DNA of 64,000 nt from Anaerovirgula multivorans. GTDB lineage: Bacteria; Bacillota; Clostridia; Peptostreptococcales; Natronincolaceae. Made by a program: the position numbers and the translations under genes. The stretch spans positions 1-64,000 of the forward strand of contig NZ_FZOJ01000024.1 in the NCBI RefSeq assembly GCF_900188145.1, read 5' to 3'. Positions within the stretch are counted from its first letter, which is position 1, and every line of letters starts with the position of its first letter. This document shows, piece after piece, positions 34,298 through 43,500 of the stretch. Under the pieces are notes generated by a model, which saw nothing but the letters and a program-made list of their open reading frames with translations, made no database searches and was not told the DNA's origin.

Positions 34298-35815
34298 TTA
34301 ACTTAAGTTACTAACACAAATCTGCTTTTTTTTCTCACGATAACTACCGAAGACTGTCCATAAAATAGATCCAACCGCCAATAAGAGGAATAGTCCTGAT
34401 ATCGGATTTGCGATAAATCCACGAAATTCACCATTTGAAAGCATAAGCCCTCTTCTAAAATTTGTTTCGGCCATTGGCCCAAGAATAAAGCCCATAATGA
34501 ACGGAGCGTTTGGTACATCAAATCTATAAAACATATAGCCCAACAGACCAAATAGTACGATTGTCCATACATCAAATACACGACTATTAATTCCAAAAGC
34601 ACCTACAACACATAAGACAAATATTATTGGTAGTAACAAATGTTTTGGTACATTCAACAATCTTGTAAATATTCTTAAACCATAGAATTCAAGAACAAGC
34701 ATTGCAATAGCTGCAACAAACATAGCAATAAAAATTGTATATACTAATACTGAATTGTTGATAAAAAGTAATGGACCTGGCTGAATACCATGAATCATGA
34801 AACCACCTAATAATATGGCTGTAACAGCATCTCCAGGTATACCTAAGGTCATAAGTGGAATTAATGCTCCTCCTATACCTGCATTGTTAGATGTTTCCGA
34901 AGCAACGATACCGTCAATAATACCTGTTCCATATAATTCTCCGCGTTTTGATCTTTTCTTTGATACTGTATAAGCAACAATATTGGAGGTTCCTGAACCA
35001 ATACCAGGAAGAATCCCTATTGCTATACCTACTATAGCTGATAAAATTCCATTGGGTACCTGGTCCTTGAATTCCTTTAAGGAAAATCCAAAGCCCTTAA
35101 TTTTCTTCATACTAACTTGAGCAACCTTCATTTCATTTTTTTGTTTAGCTTTTTCAGCTGTCTTTATAACTTCTGATATTGCAAATAAACCTATTAAAAC
35201 TGTCAGTGTTGTAAATCCGGCTTTAAGCTGAGTTGTTCCAAATGTATATCTAATGGTAGCATCAACAGGCGCTATCCCTACCGTTGCAAATGCAAACCCT
35301 AACACTCCTGCAAAAATTCCTTTTACCATTGATTTACAAGATAATGTAGCAATTAATGTTAAAGAAAATACAGCTATAGCAAAGTATTCATGAGGTCCGA
35401 ATTTAATTGCTATACTGGCTAACTTCGGTGCTATTAACATTAATGCTAAAACACTTACGATTGTACCTAAAAATGAAAATACAATGCCAACGCCTAAAGC
35501 CTTTGGTCCTTCACCTTTATCCAACATCGGATGCCCATCAAAACATGTTGCAACAGAACTAGGTGTTCCTGGAATTTTCAACAAAATTGCTGAAATAAGT
35601 CCCCCTGAAGTTGCGCCTATATAAAGTGCCATGAGAATTGAAATTCCCACTCCAGGATCCATTCCATAGGTAACTGGCAAAAACAAAGCTACCGCCATAA
35701 CCGCTGTAAGACCTGGTACTGCTCCAAATACGATACCTACAGCAACTCCAATTATTATGAAAATTAAAGTTTGTAGTGCAAATACCGCCTGCGCCGCTTG
35801 CAAAATATCTGCCAT
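34298..35815 (-). CDS. tctA: tripartite tricarboxylate-type transporter, large membrane subunit
   Basis: 505 residues with about 11-12 membrane helices. TctA hallmarks: GAVPGLTAVMAVALFLP near the start, YIGATSGGLISAILLKIPGT, and GILPGIGSGTSNIVAYTVSK in the middle. It is the transport channel for the dicarboxylate, driven by an ion gradient. It starts 5 bases after tctB. Confidence 0.95.
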   Translation of the reverse strand: MADILQAAQAVFALQTLIFIIIGVAVGIVFGAVPGLTAVMAVALFLPVTYGMDPGVGISILMALYIGATSGGLISAILLKIPGTPSSVATCFDGHPMLDKGEGPKALGVGIVFSFLGTIVSVLALMLIAPKLASIAIKFGPHEYFAIAVFSLTLIATLSCKSMVKGIFAGVLGFAFATVGIAPVDATIRYTFGTTQLKAGFTTLTVLIGLFAISEVIKTAEKAKQKNEMKVAQVSMKKIKGFGFSLKEFKDQVPNGILSAIVGIAIGILPGIGSGTSNIVAYTVSKKRSKRGELYGTGIIDGIVASETSNNAGIGGALIPLMTLGIPGDAVTAILLGGFMIHGIQPGPLLFINNSVLVYTIFIAMFVAAIAMLVLEFYGLRIFTRLLNVPKHLLLPIIFVLCVVGAFGINSRVFDVWTIVLFGLLGYMFYRFDVPNAPFIMGFILGPMAETNFRRGLMLSNGEFRGFIANPISGLFLLLAVGSILWTVFGSYREKKKQICVSNLS

Positions 35816-35820
35816 GTTGT

Positions 35821-36300
35821 CTACCTCCCTAATCTCAGTATGCCTTCTGGTAACATGAGGTGTAATCCATTTCTAAAGGAAAAATAAATTAACACTGTAG
35901 CTACAACAGAAATAGTTATATACTGTACATAGTTTATTTTTGTTCCAACTGGTGTTAATAGAATGAATCCTAAAACTAAAAACACTGCTGTACAGATTAG
36001 AAAACCTATGGGTTGTAAAAAAGCAATATATATAACTATAAGTGCAATAATCTTTATTACTGTCAAGTGGTCTAAATTTTCTGCTACATATTCTTCTTCT
36101 TTAAACTTCTTGCTTGCTTTTATGCCTGCACTCAATTGTAATATTCCTAGCACCCCCATGAATGCTGATAATATATATGGAATAAATGTTGCATCGATTG
36201 TATCTTTACGTGGTAATTGTATTGTTAGTATAAAATAAAATATTCCAAAGGCTAAAATTAAGAGGCCAAATATTAGCTCTGAATATTTTTTTAGTTTCAT
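35821..36300 (-). CDS. tctB: tripartite tricarboxylate-type transporter, small membrane subunit
   Basis: 159 residues with four membrane helices: ELIFGLLILAFGIFYFILT, FIPYILSAFMGVLGILQL, then IALIVIYIAFLQPIGFLIC and VFLVLGFILL, and a final hydrophobic run. Length and topology are typical of TctB. It is the first gene of the operon that runs to 25507. Confidence 0.88.
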   Translation of the reverse strand: MKLKKYSELIFGLLILAFGIFYFILTIQLPRKDTIDATFIPYILSAFMGVLGILQLSAGIKASKKFKEEEYVAENLDHLTVIKIIALIVIYIAFLQPIGFLICTAVFLVLGFILLTPVGTKINYVQYITISVVATVLIYFSFRNGLHLMLPEGILRLGR

Positions 36301-36822
36301 AATCTTACCCCCTCAATTGATATTTTTCTAATGATGATGCTACTACACTATCCTCCTTCTTGCTGTATAATTTATAATATTCTAAAGTCTTAATCAATTC
36401 ATTTAATCTGCTATACTAGCAAATCTTCAGCTCATTATGTTAACCTCTCCTAAAAACTGGAAAGTACTTATATCCAGAAGGATAACGTATTCCTAAATTC
36501 GTTATCCAATATATTATCAAAGAAATCAATAATTATAAAGATTTTATTGTTGTATCCTATACCCTAACTCAGTATATTTACTAGAAATATGCTTTAATAT
36601 ATACCAACAATCTAGAGATATCAACGTTTTCATCTTCAACGATACTGAAATAATTACCATGGACATCGTTTTCAGCCAGCTACAAGTTGAAGTTATGTAC
36701 TTGCCTACTAAGATTATAATCTGTCTACTGTTCCACCATTTGTCTTATTAAAATGCTATAATCGCTTAATACAATTGTAAGGTCTTTATCAATTTTTTAA
36801 CATGTTCTTAATATATTAAAAA

Positions 36823-36861
36823 AAACAAAATAGTTGTACTTTTTGTACAACTATTTTGTTT
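36823..36861 (-). terminator. terminator of cdaR
   Basis: A perfect 17-bp stem (AAACAAAATAGTTGTAC and its complement) with a 5-base loop. On the minus strand it runs into a stretch of T. Confidence 0.9.
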
Positions 36862-36944
36862 GAAAATATATTTACTCTAAAAATACTTTTTAAGTTTATA
36901 ACGATTCTTTATTCTTCTGAATGATATAAGCTGTTGCCTCATAT

Positions 36945-37000
36945 ATAGATATATGATTAGAATTTTTAATACACTAAGGGCTACATCTATACTCCTTGGA
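36945..37000 (+). repeat. dispersed intergenic repeat R2, copy a
   Basis: ATATAGATATAT, then AATTTTTAATACACTAAGGG and CTACATCTATACTCCTTGG. The same series occurs at 40811-40865, and a shorter version on the minus strand at 47608-47635. Confidence 0.6.
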
Positions 37001-37028
37001 TGTGCCTCATCCTTTACATCCTTCTGAT

Positions 37029-38168
37029 TTATTTACGATTAAAATAATAGGCTAATTCATTAAGAAACTCTCTATCTGCTGCATTTGCTATTGGATCAAT
37101 ATTCAATACATCCTTTATCTTATTCAGCCGAAAAAGCAATGTATTTCTATGAATATATAAAACTTTAGCACTACTTACTATGTTGTAATTGTTTTTTCTT
37201 AAGACTTCTACAGTTTCGGAAATTTGGTTTTTATCTTCTTCACTAAACAGAGTATCATATACACTGAAAATATTATCATATACTTTTATAGTGGCAAGTT
37301 TCCTATAATACTCCAAAATGTAATCATTAAAAAAATAAATTCCATTTTTTTCTTTTATTTGCAATCCTAATTGTTGCGCATGAATATATGATCCTCTATA
37401 TTTACTGATATTCTCTTGTAACGTTCCTATGAAAAAACTAAATTTATTAGCATCATATTCATCTGGAAGCTTTTTTATAAAATCATTTAAATATTCCTCT
37501 ATTATATATCTATAATCTTTAATAGCCTCTGCAAGCTTAATATTCATATTTTTAAACATAATAATATCATCATTTCTTGCTATTGTTATAATATCCTCAT
37601 AGGAATACCCATCGACATCTGTCAAGGCTTGTACAAATTTTTTAGGATCATGATCGAGATCATACTTGATAATAATGCAAACCCTTAATGAATCTTTGCT
37701 AATACCAAGATCCTCCGCCATACTATTTGCTACAGACATATCTACATTTTCCTCAAATAGCAAGTAATATAAAAACTGTTCTGTTTTATTCCTTCTTCGA
37801 CGTTCTCCCTCCATATGAATTTCATACTCTAACATTGCCTCCATGAAAGTTTTAAGCATATCAGCAAATATCTGAACGGTATCAGGATTTCCCGATATAC
37901 CTATAACACCAACATGCTTATTTTTATAATCAACAAACAAATTAACTCCAAGCTTTGTACCTAAATATTTTTGATTTTCTTTTACAATTCCAGTATCAAG
38001 TGTTCCATTTAACATATTGTAGGCAACCTCATGAAAATCTCCCACTCTTGAAGCATCTTTACTGGCAATAATGATACCTTTATCATTCATAATATTTATG
38101 TTATATTCAAAATATGCTGCAGTCTTATCAATGAATTTTTGTGCTAACGCGGGCTCTAAAATTGACAT
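37029..38168 (-). CDS. cdaR: CdaR-family sugar diacid regulator
   Basis: 379 residues from the ATG at 38168 with GGGGAAGG; seven codons upstream are excluded. The N-terminal sugar diacid recognition domain (about 1-130: LAQKFIDKTAAYFEYNINIM, GVIGISGNPDTVQIFADML) and the C-terminal PucR-type helix-turn-helix (LRKNNYNIVSSAKVLYIHRN then LLFRLNKIKDVL) are both intact. In E. coli CdaR activates uptake and breakdown of glucarate, galactarate and glycerate. It is placed directly upstream of those genes here. Confidence 0.93.
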   Translation of the reverse strand: MSILEPALAQKFIDKTAAYFEYNINIMNDKGIIIASKDASRVGDFHEVAYNMLNGTLDTGIVKENQKYLGTKLGVNLFVDYKNKHVGVIGISGNPDTVQIFADMLKTFMEAMLEYEIHMEGERRRRNKTEQFLYYLLFEENVDMSVANSMAEDLGISKDSLRVCIIIKYDLDHDPKKFVQALTDVDGYSYEDIITIARNDDIIMFKNMNIKLAEAIKDYRYIIEEYLNDFIKKLPDEYDANKFSFFIGTLQENISKYRGSYIHAQQLGLQIKEKNGIYFFNDYILEYYRKLATIKVYDNIFSVYDTLFSEEDKNQISETVEVLRKNNYNIVSSAKVLYIHRNTLLFRLNKIKDVLNIDPIANAADREFLNELAYYFNRK

Positions 38169-38289
38169 AGGACACCTTCCCCTCAACAAAACATTTATTC
38201 TCTACATTTTATAAAGAATCTATTTTTTTGTCAAACCAAGAGAAAGGTGCATAGCTTTTTAATGAAATTATATATTGAGGGATTGTACT

Positions 38290-38499
38290 TCAAATTTTTT
38301 CCTTTTCATCACACAATCTTCCTAACCTTTCTATGTCATCCGGCTTTGCGTTTTGCGCAGCAAGAGATGCGATTTGGGGTTCTAGCATCAAACGTATCTG
38401 CATCAAATCTGATGCCAGTTTATGCTTGTCCTTTACTAGTGAGAATCCTAAAGGATCCTCCACCACCCCCATCTTTTCTATGTTAGACATGTTTTTCAC
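38290..38499 (-). pseudogene. FadR/GntR-family regulator fragment
   Basis: About 69 codons: GVVEDPLGFSLVKDKHKL then LMQIRLMLEPQIASLAAQNA and DDIERLGRLCDE. This is the start of the FCD effector domain of FadR-subfamily GntR regulators. The DNA-binding domain before it and most of the FCD after it are missing. The GTG overlaps the stop of the ygiQ gene by four bases. It is probably a relic of an older sugar-acid regulator next to cdaR. Confidence 0.6.
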
Positions 38500-40391
38500 C
38501 TACTTCTCCTGCTGCTATTTTTTGTTTTCCTATTTTTTTGTGTTCCTTTACTACTGTTTTTTACTTTATTAGATTTATATGAATTTGCCTCTTGTCTAGG
38601 TCTTATCAGACAATTTTTACCAAAACCAATCAAATCGGTTCTACCGGCTTTAACAAGAGCTTCATAAACTAAATGATAGTTTTTGGGGTTGCGATATTGA
38701 ATCAAGGCTCTTTGCATAGCCTTTTCATGAGATGATTTAGGCACATATACCTTCTTCATCGTCCTTGGGTCTAGCTCTGTATAATACATACATGTAGATA
38801 ATGTACCTGGTGTTGGATAAAAGTCCTGAACCTGCTCAGGCATATGTCCTAAATCTCTAAGATATTCTGCAAGCTCAATAGCTTCCTTTAAAGTTGATCC
38901 CGGATGGCTTGACATAAGATAGGGAATAAGAAATTGCTTCAACCCTAGGTCTTCATTTATTTTATGATATTTTTTTACAAATCTATCGTATACTTCTTTT
39001 TGTGGTTTCCCCATTTTCTCTAGCACCTCAGAAGATATATGTTCTGGAGCTACCTTAAGCTGTCCACTGATATGATGTTCGCATAATTCTTTAAAAAATC
39101 CATCATCCTTATCATGAATAAGATAATCATATCTTAATCCTGACCGGATAAATACTTTTTTAACATTTGGAAGTTTCCTTAACTTTCTCAAGAGTTTTAG
39201 ATAATCCTTATGATCTATCTTAAGTTGACTACATGGATTTGGAAATAAGCATTGTTTATTCGTGCAAACTCCATACTTTTCTTGCTTTTCACAAGCCCTG
39301 TTACGGAAATTTGCAGTAGGTCCACCCACATCATGGATATATCCCTTAAAATCAGGTTCTGTCACAAACTTTTCTGCCTCAGATAAGATAGACTCATGAC
39401 TTCTTGACTGTACTACCCTTCCTTGGTGAAAGGTAATCGCACAGAAGTTACAGTTCCCAAAGCAGCCTCTATTGCTTATTAAGCTAAACTTTACTTCCTT
39501 TATAGCTGGTATGCCTCCCTTTTCCTCATATATAGGATGATAGGTCCTCCTATAGGGAAGCGCATATATGTTGTCTAATTCAGATGGAATCATGGGCTCG
39601 TGAGGAGGATTTTGCACTACATAATAGCTACCATAGGGTTCCACCAAAGGCTTTCCTACAATAGCATCCATGTTGTTATATTGGATCATAAAACTCTCTG
39701 CAAACTTTTCCTTGGACTCAAGTATTTCGTCATAATAAGGTAAAAACAAAGGCTTATATGGCCTTTCTCTATCTTTAGTTTTATATACAGTGCCTTTGAT
39801 AAATGTTATTTCCTCTATTGGTAACCCACTTTCTAAAGCCTCTGCTATTTCTATGATCTGACGTTCTCCCATGCCATAGACGATTAAGTCAGCTTTGGCA
39901 TCTAAAAGTATCGACTTTCTTACTTTGTTAGACCAATAGTCATAGTGGGCAAATCTCCTTAGGCTTGCCTCTATTCCACCTAAAATGATAGGAACATTTT
40001 TATAGACCTCTTTAATTCTATTGGAATATACTATAGAAGCTCTATCAGGTCTGTATCCCGCTTTCCCACCTGGTGAATAAAGATCGTCATTTCTCTTCTT
40101 TTTCGCTACAGTATAATGATTTACCATAGAATCTATATTGCCAGCAGTAACTAAAAAGCCAAGCCTAGGTTTTCCAAGAAGTTTAAAATCCTCAGCATGC
40201 TGCCATGATGGCTGAGGCATAATACCCACCTTATACCCTCTGTTTTCTAGTACTCTCCCTATGACTGCTGTTCCAAAGGAAGGGTGATCCACATAGGCAT
40301 CCCCAGAAACAAGGACAAAGTCCAGCTTTTCCCAGCCTCTTTCCTTCATATCATTTTTATTTATAGGCAAAAACTTTGTCACGTCCATCAT
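38496..40391 (-). CDS. YgiQ-family radical SAM protein
   Basis: 631 residues. The N-terminal B12-binding-like region ([20 protein letters not shown]) is followed by the radical SAM core with [14 protein letters not shown] (C-x3-C-x2-C cluster). Family motifs [16 protein letters not shown] and LKVAPEHIS are present, and a basic tail rich in Lys/Ser/Arg ends the protein. It is a UPF0313 member of unknown reaction. Confidence 0.93.
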   Translation of the reverse strand: MMDVTKFLPINKNDMKERGWEKLDFVLVSGDAYVDHPSFGTAVIGRVLENRGYKVGIMPQPSWQHAEDFKLLGKPRLGFLVTAGNIDSMVNHYTVAKKKRNDDLYSPGGKAGYRPDRASIVYSNRIKEVYKNVPIILGGIEASLRRFAHYDYWSNKVRKSILLDAKADLIVYGMGERQIIEIAEALESGLPIEEITFIKGTVYKTKDRERPYKPLFLPYYDEILESKEKFAESFMIQYNNMDAIVGKPLVEPYGSYYVVQNPPHEPMIPSELDNIYALPYRRTYHPIYEEKGGIPAIKEVKFSLISNRGCFGNCNFCAITFHQGRVVQSRSHESILSEAEKFVTEPDFKGYIHDVGGPTANFRNRACEKQEKYGVCTNKQCLFPNPCSQLKIDHKDYLKLLRKLRKLPNVKKVFIRSGLRYDYLIHDKDDGFFKELCEHHISGQLKVAPEHISSEVLEKMGKPQKEVYDRFVKKYHKINEDLGLKQFLIPYLMSSHPGSTLKEAIELAEYLRDLGHMPEQVQDFYPTPGTLSTCMYYTELDPRTMKKVYVPKSSHEKAMQRALIQYRNPKNYHLVYEALVKAGRTDLIGFGKNCLIRPRQEANSYKSNKVKNSSKGTQKNRKTKNSSRRSR

Positions 40392-40423
40392 TCCTTCAAT
40401 ATTATCTATTTTTAATGTTTTTA

Positions 40424-40687
40424 TTACCCATGTAACTTTTTAATTTGTTTTTTTATATATTCTATATCATAAGAAATAAAATCCTTTTTCCCATTTACGA
40501 TTACAGCTTGAAGATCAACTCTATGTTTAATCGTTAGATACTTTTTTTCTTCTTCATCGTTCACATTATCGCTATAACTATCATAATTTTCATATTTCCA
40601 TTGTCTTCCCTCTTGATAAATAACAAAGTTTAAAATACCTTTTTCCAAATCCTCTTGTAATTCCTCAGCTAATTCTTGCAACCTCAT
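40424..40687 (-). CDS. small hypothetical acidic protein
   Basis: 87 residues with an AAGGAGG site before the ATG. The first helix is [16 protein letters not shown]. It then alternates beta-like segments ([20 protein letters not shown]) and ends in a basic helix ([11 protein letters not shown]). No family is recognised. It lies 32 bases upstream of ygiQ on the same strand, so it is probably co-transcribed. Confidence 0.6.
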   Translation of the reverse strand: MRLQELAEELQEDLEKGILNFVIYQEGRQWKYENYDSYSDNVNDEEEKKYLTIKHRVDLQAVIVNGKKDFISYDIEYIKKQIKKLHG

Positions 40688-40810
40688 TTAACATCCTCCT
40701 TATCATTGATAACAACCTATCTATCTAGTTCTATTTAGCTAATAAATATTGTAGCGCAATGAAATTTTTAACCTTGAAACTTTTAACTTCTCATCTAATT
40801 TTCCCTATAT

Positions 40811-40916
40811 AGAGATATACGTTTATAAATTTTCATACACTAAGGGCTACATTTGCAGTCCTTGGCTAGGTTTTTTAGCCAAGGGCGAAACCGTAGACCG
40901 TGTGTATGAAAATTTA
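40811..40916 (+). repeat. dispersed repeat R2, copy b, with nested hairpins
   Basis: ACACTAAGGGCTACAT and CCTTGG match copy a. Outer arms AAATTTTCATACAC (40828-40841) and GTGTATGAAAATTT (about 40902-40915) enclose an inner stem CTTGGCTA/TAGCCAAG (about 40861-40883). The outer stem suggests the copy b element is complete and can fold as one unit. Confidence 0.65.
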
Positions 40917-41166
40917 GATATACAGGCGTATATGTATATTATCATTCGCCAGCAAAATTTTTTTTCCTTCTCCTGCTTTACCATCTTCAACTATACTCTA
41001 TCTTTTTATTCTTCTCAATATTATATAGCATATTCTCATTACAATCTTTTCACTTGCTATACTTGATGCTTCTCTAGTTGGAATTCATCAGAATTTTTAT
41101 ATGATGTACCAATACATATAAGTACTTCGCTTGGTTTTTAGTAACTACATCTCTTTTTATAACACC

Positions 41167-41198
41167 AAAATGCCTGTATCCGAAAATACAGGCATTTT
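41167..41198 (-). terminator. terminator after the FAD oxidoreductase
   Basis: The 13-bp stem AAAATGCCTGTAT/ATACAGGCATTTT encloses a 6-base loop. Confidence 0.85.
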
Positions 41199-41268
41199 TA
41201 ATGTAGTCTATTATGGTATTTCATATTTGGGTTCATCTTAATTAGTACTATTCTTTTATCTCTCTCGG

Positions 41269-42474
41269 TTATACTCTCTCTATTATTTCCTTTGCACCTA
41301 AACCCTGCTCTATCTGTTGTCCTAAATCCTTATTACTATTCACAAGCTTCTTCACTTTGACAACCTTCGACATATCTCCCATCACCACAGCCCCAGTTAA
41401 TTGCCCCTGTGTTATGTATAGTTTATAATGGGCTTTCTTTTCTTCATCTGTAGTTTCTAATATATTATCAAAATCCTTAATATTACCTATTGAAAAAACC
41501 GAAAACCCTCCAATATTTAGAAGTGTATTAGGTTCGATTGCCTCATAGGTTAAGTTTCCACCAGCCATATTTTCTCCCGCAATCTTCCCTTGATCGTTAG
41601 CTACTCCCCACAAACCCATAACTGAACTCTTAAATTCCGTTACATCTCCAGCAGCATAGATGTTTTCTATATTAGTTTTCATAGATGTATCTATTCTAAT
41701 ACCTTTATCAAAATCAATCGTTGTGTCCTGAACTAAATCTAAATTTGGTCTTATTCCTGCTGAAAAGAGAACAGCATCTGTTTTTACTACGCTTCCGTCC
41801 TGCAATTGAACCCCATTCACTTTACCCTCTCCCAAAATCTTTTGTGTTCCTACTCCTAAATAGAAATTTAGGCCTTTCTTTTCCAATTCATTTGTAAATA
41901 CATGGGCTGTTTGTTCATCTAGCTGCCGTGGCAAAAGATACGGAAAAAACTCTATGACATTCACTGTTTTCCCTAGCTCTTTGACAGCCCAAGCCGCTTC
42001 AAGACCTAAAAGTCCCCCACCAATTACTGTGATCGTCTCGCACCCTTTTAAAAACGATTGTAGATGTTTTAAATCCTTCAAGGTTCTTAAGGCAAAGACC
42101 CCATCCGTGTTATTTCCTTGTATTGGTGGAATAAAAGGATGGCTTCCTGTTGCCAGCAATAGTTTATCATAGGCAATACTACTTCCATCATCTAATTTGA
42201 TGGTGTTCGAAAGAATTTCTAGCTTTTTAACATTTTTATCCAACAGTACATTTATTCTTCGCTCTTCATACCAAGCTGCATTATGAATCAGCAACTCCTG
42301 TTCCGTAAAAGTTTTACTAATGTAGTGGGAAAGCTTCACTCTGTAATAAGGTAAATAGTCTTCGGCACCGACAATAGTAATTTCACCTAAAGCATCTTTT
42401 TTTCTAATAGCTTCTGCAGCAGATAATCCCGCGATCCCACTACCAATAATCACATAATGATTTTTTTCTTTCAT
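41269..42474 (-). CDS. NAD(P)/FAD-dependent oxidoreductase
   Basis: The ATG at 42474 has GGGAGTG ten bases upstream (401 residues). The FAD loop is YVIIGSGIAGLSAAEAI, the NAD loop TVIGGGLLGLEAAWAV near 150, the flavin motif NIYAAGDVTE near 280. It resembles rubredoxin reductase/NirB N-terminal-type enzymes that pass electrons from NAD(P)H to small redox proteins. The C-terminal domain (about 310-401) is shorter than in NADH oxidases. No partner gene adjoins it. Confidence 0.85.
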   Translation of the reverse strand: MKEKNHYVIIGSGIAGLSAAEAIRKKDALGEITIVGAEDYLPYYRVKLSHYISKTFTEQELLIHNAAWYEERRINVLLDKNVKKLEILSNTIKLDDGSSIAYDKLLLATGSHPFIPPIQGNNTDGVFALRTLKDLKHLQSFLKGCETITVIGGGLLGLEAAWAVKELGKTVNVIEFFPYLLPRQLDEQTAHVFTNELEKKGLNFYLGVGTQKILGEGKVNGVQLQDGSVVKTDAVLFSAGIRPNLDLVQDTTIDFDKGIRIDTSMKTNIENIYAAGDVTEFKSSVMGLWGVANDQGKIAGENMAGGNLTYEAIEPNTLLNIGGFSVFSIGNIKDFDNILETTDEEKKAHYKLYITQGQLTGAVVMGDMSKVVKVKKLVNSNKDLGQQIEQGLGAKEIIERV

Positions 42475-42614
42475 TTTTAATGTCACTCCCTTTTCTAATG
42501 AAATTTACTAATTAATATACTAACAATATCATACCCATCTATTGGAAATTCAATCTTTAAAATATAGTTATCTGTACACATTGTATAATACGAAAAATAT
42601 TCTATTATAGAAAA

Positions 42615-42638
42615 AGCGATTGATTTTAATCAATCGCT
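42615..42638 (-). terminator. terminator of the TipA-like regulator
   Basis: The stem AGCGATTGATT/AATCAATCGCT lies 25 bases past the stop and is followed by T on the minus strand. Confidence 0.75.
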
Positions 42639-42662
42639 CTGCACTTAAATCTATTAGATAGA

Positions 42663-43427
42663 TTATTCTTTTGTTCCTGTATAAATGAAAATTGCATCTC
42701 TTAAGAAGGCCGCTGTACCCTTCTGCTTTTCATCATAGTAAGCTGTAAATCTTTCATCATCAACATACATTTGTGCAAGCCCAGCATGGGCCTCCTTATT
42801 GTAATGACCCCAGCACATGGTTATCCATTGTTTATGCAAATCAGCCGATTTTTGAGCTAACTCACTGGCTGGATCACCATTTTTCAAAGCCTCCTCTAAA
42901 GTTAGCTTTATTTGTTTTTCAAGCTCGATCATTTTATCGTACTCTTCCTTAGACATATTCTTTAATGCTTGATTTGACCTATCAACAGCCTCATTGCCAT
43001 ATTTTTTTCTAACTTCTTGTCCATATTTACTTTCATTATCTTCTATCATCTTTTGTTTAAAGCCTTCAAATTTTTCTTTATCAGTCATATTAATTCTCCC
43101 TTCCGTTAAAGCTATTGTCTTATCCACATTAGCTATTAACACATCTAATTGTGCTCTCTTTTCAAGGAGCTTTACGCGATGTTCTCTCAGTGCATTCTCT
43201 CTGTCAAAAGAAGGTGCTGTTACTATATCCTTTATGCTGTCCAAACTTAACCCTAGTTCTCTATAGAATAGTATTTGCTGCAGCCTATCAACTTCCCCTT
43301 TACCATAGATCCGATATCCTGACGAATTAATTCTTGCCGGCTTAAGAATTCCTATTTCGTCATAATACCTAAGAGTTCTCGTACTAATACCTGCTAAATT
43401 ACCTAGCTTTTGCACTGTATACTCCAT
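42663..43427 (-). CDS. MerR-family regulator with TipAS domain
   Basis: 254 residues. The N-terminal MerR DNA-binding domain (about 1-75: TVQKLGNLAGISTRTLRYYD, GYRIYGKGEVDRLQQI) is followed by a coiled-coil dimer helix and a C-terminal TipAS antibiotic-recognition domain (about 140-254: WITMCWGHYNKEAHAGLAQM, YVDDERFTAYYDEKQKG). TipA-like proteins bind thiopeptides or other amphipathic drugs and activate their own promoter. The promoter has the diagnostic 19-base spacer. Confidence 0.92.
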   Translation of the reverse strand: MEYTVQKLGNLAGISTRTLRYYDEIGILKPARINSSGYRIYGKGEVDRLQQILFYRELGLSLDSIKDIVTAPSFDRENALREHRVKLLEKRAQLDVLIANVDKTIALTEGRINMTDKEKFEGFKQKMIEDNESKYGQEVRKKYGNEAVDRSNQALKNMSKEEYDKMIELEKQIKLTLEEALKNGDPASELAQKSADLHKQWITMCWGHYNKEAHAGLAQMYVDDERFTAYYDEKQKGTAAFLRDAIFIYTGTKE

Positions 43428-43449
43428 CCCTTCACCTCCTTATAAAGAT

Positions 43450-43480
43450 ATTCTATACCTTTACGTAGCGTTAATGTCAA
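43450..43480 (-). promoter_or_regulatory. MerR-type promoter with 19-base spacer
   Basis: TTGACA (43480-43475), 19 bases, TAGAAT (43455-43450). The spacer holds a dyad TTAACG-CTA-CGTAAA. Over-long spacers are typical of promoters activated by MerR-family proteins through DNA twisting. Confidence 0.8.
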
Positions 43481-43500
43481 CAAACTTTTTAAAATATCTG

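Larger units (their letters stand above)
36301..37028. other. control region between cdaR and the aldarate operon
   Basis: There is no gene. It contains the cdaR terminator (36823-36861), part of an R2 repeat (36945-37000), and AT-rich DNA where the operon promoter and CdaR sites must lie. A weak promoter candidate on the minus strand is TTGATT (36397-36392), 17 bases, TAAATT (36374-36369). I could not find a clear CdaR site. Confidence 0.5.

Noticed and set aside
34303-34602. Second minus-strand frame of 99 codons inside tctA
   Set aside because: It lies wholly within the well-supported transporter gene in another frame and lacks its own start signal; no evidence of a frameshift in tctA.
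36301-36810. A CdaR binding site for the aldarate operon
   Set aside because: I could not find a convincing repeated or palindromic site near the weak promoter candidate.
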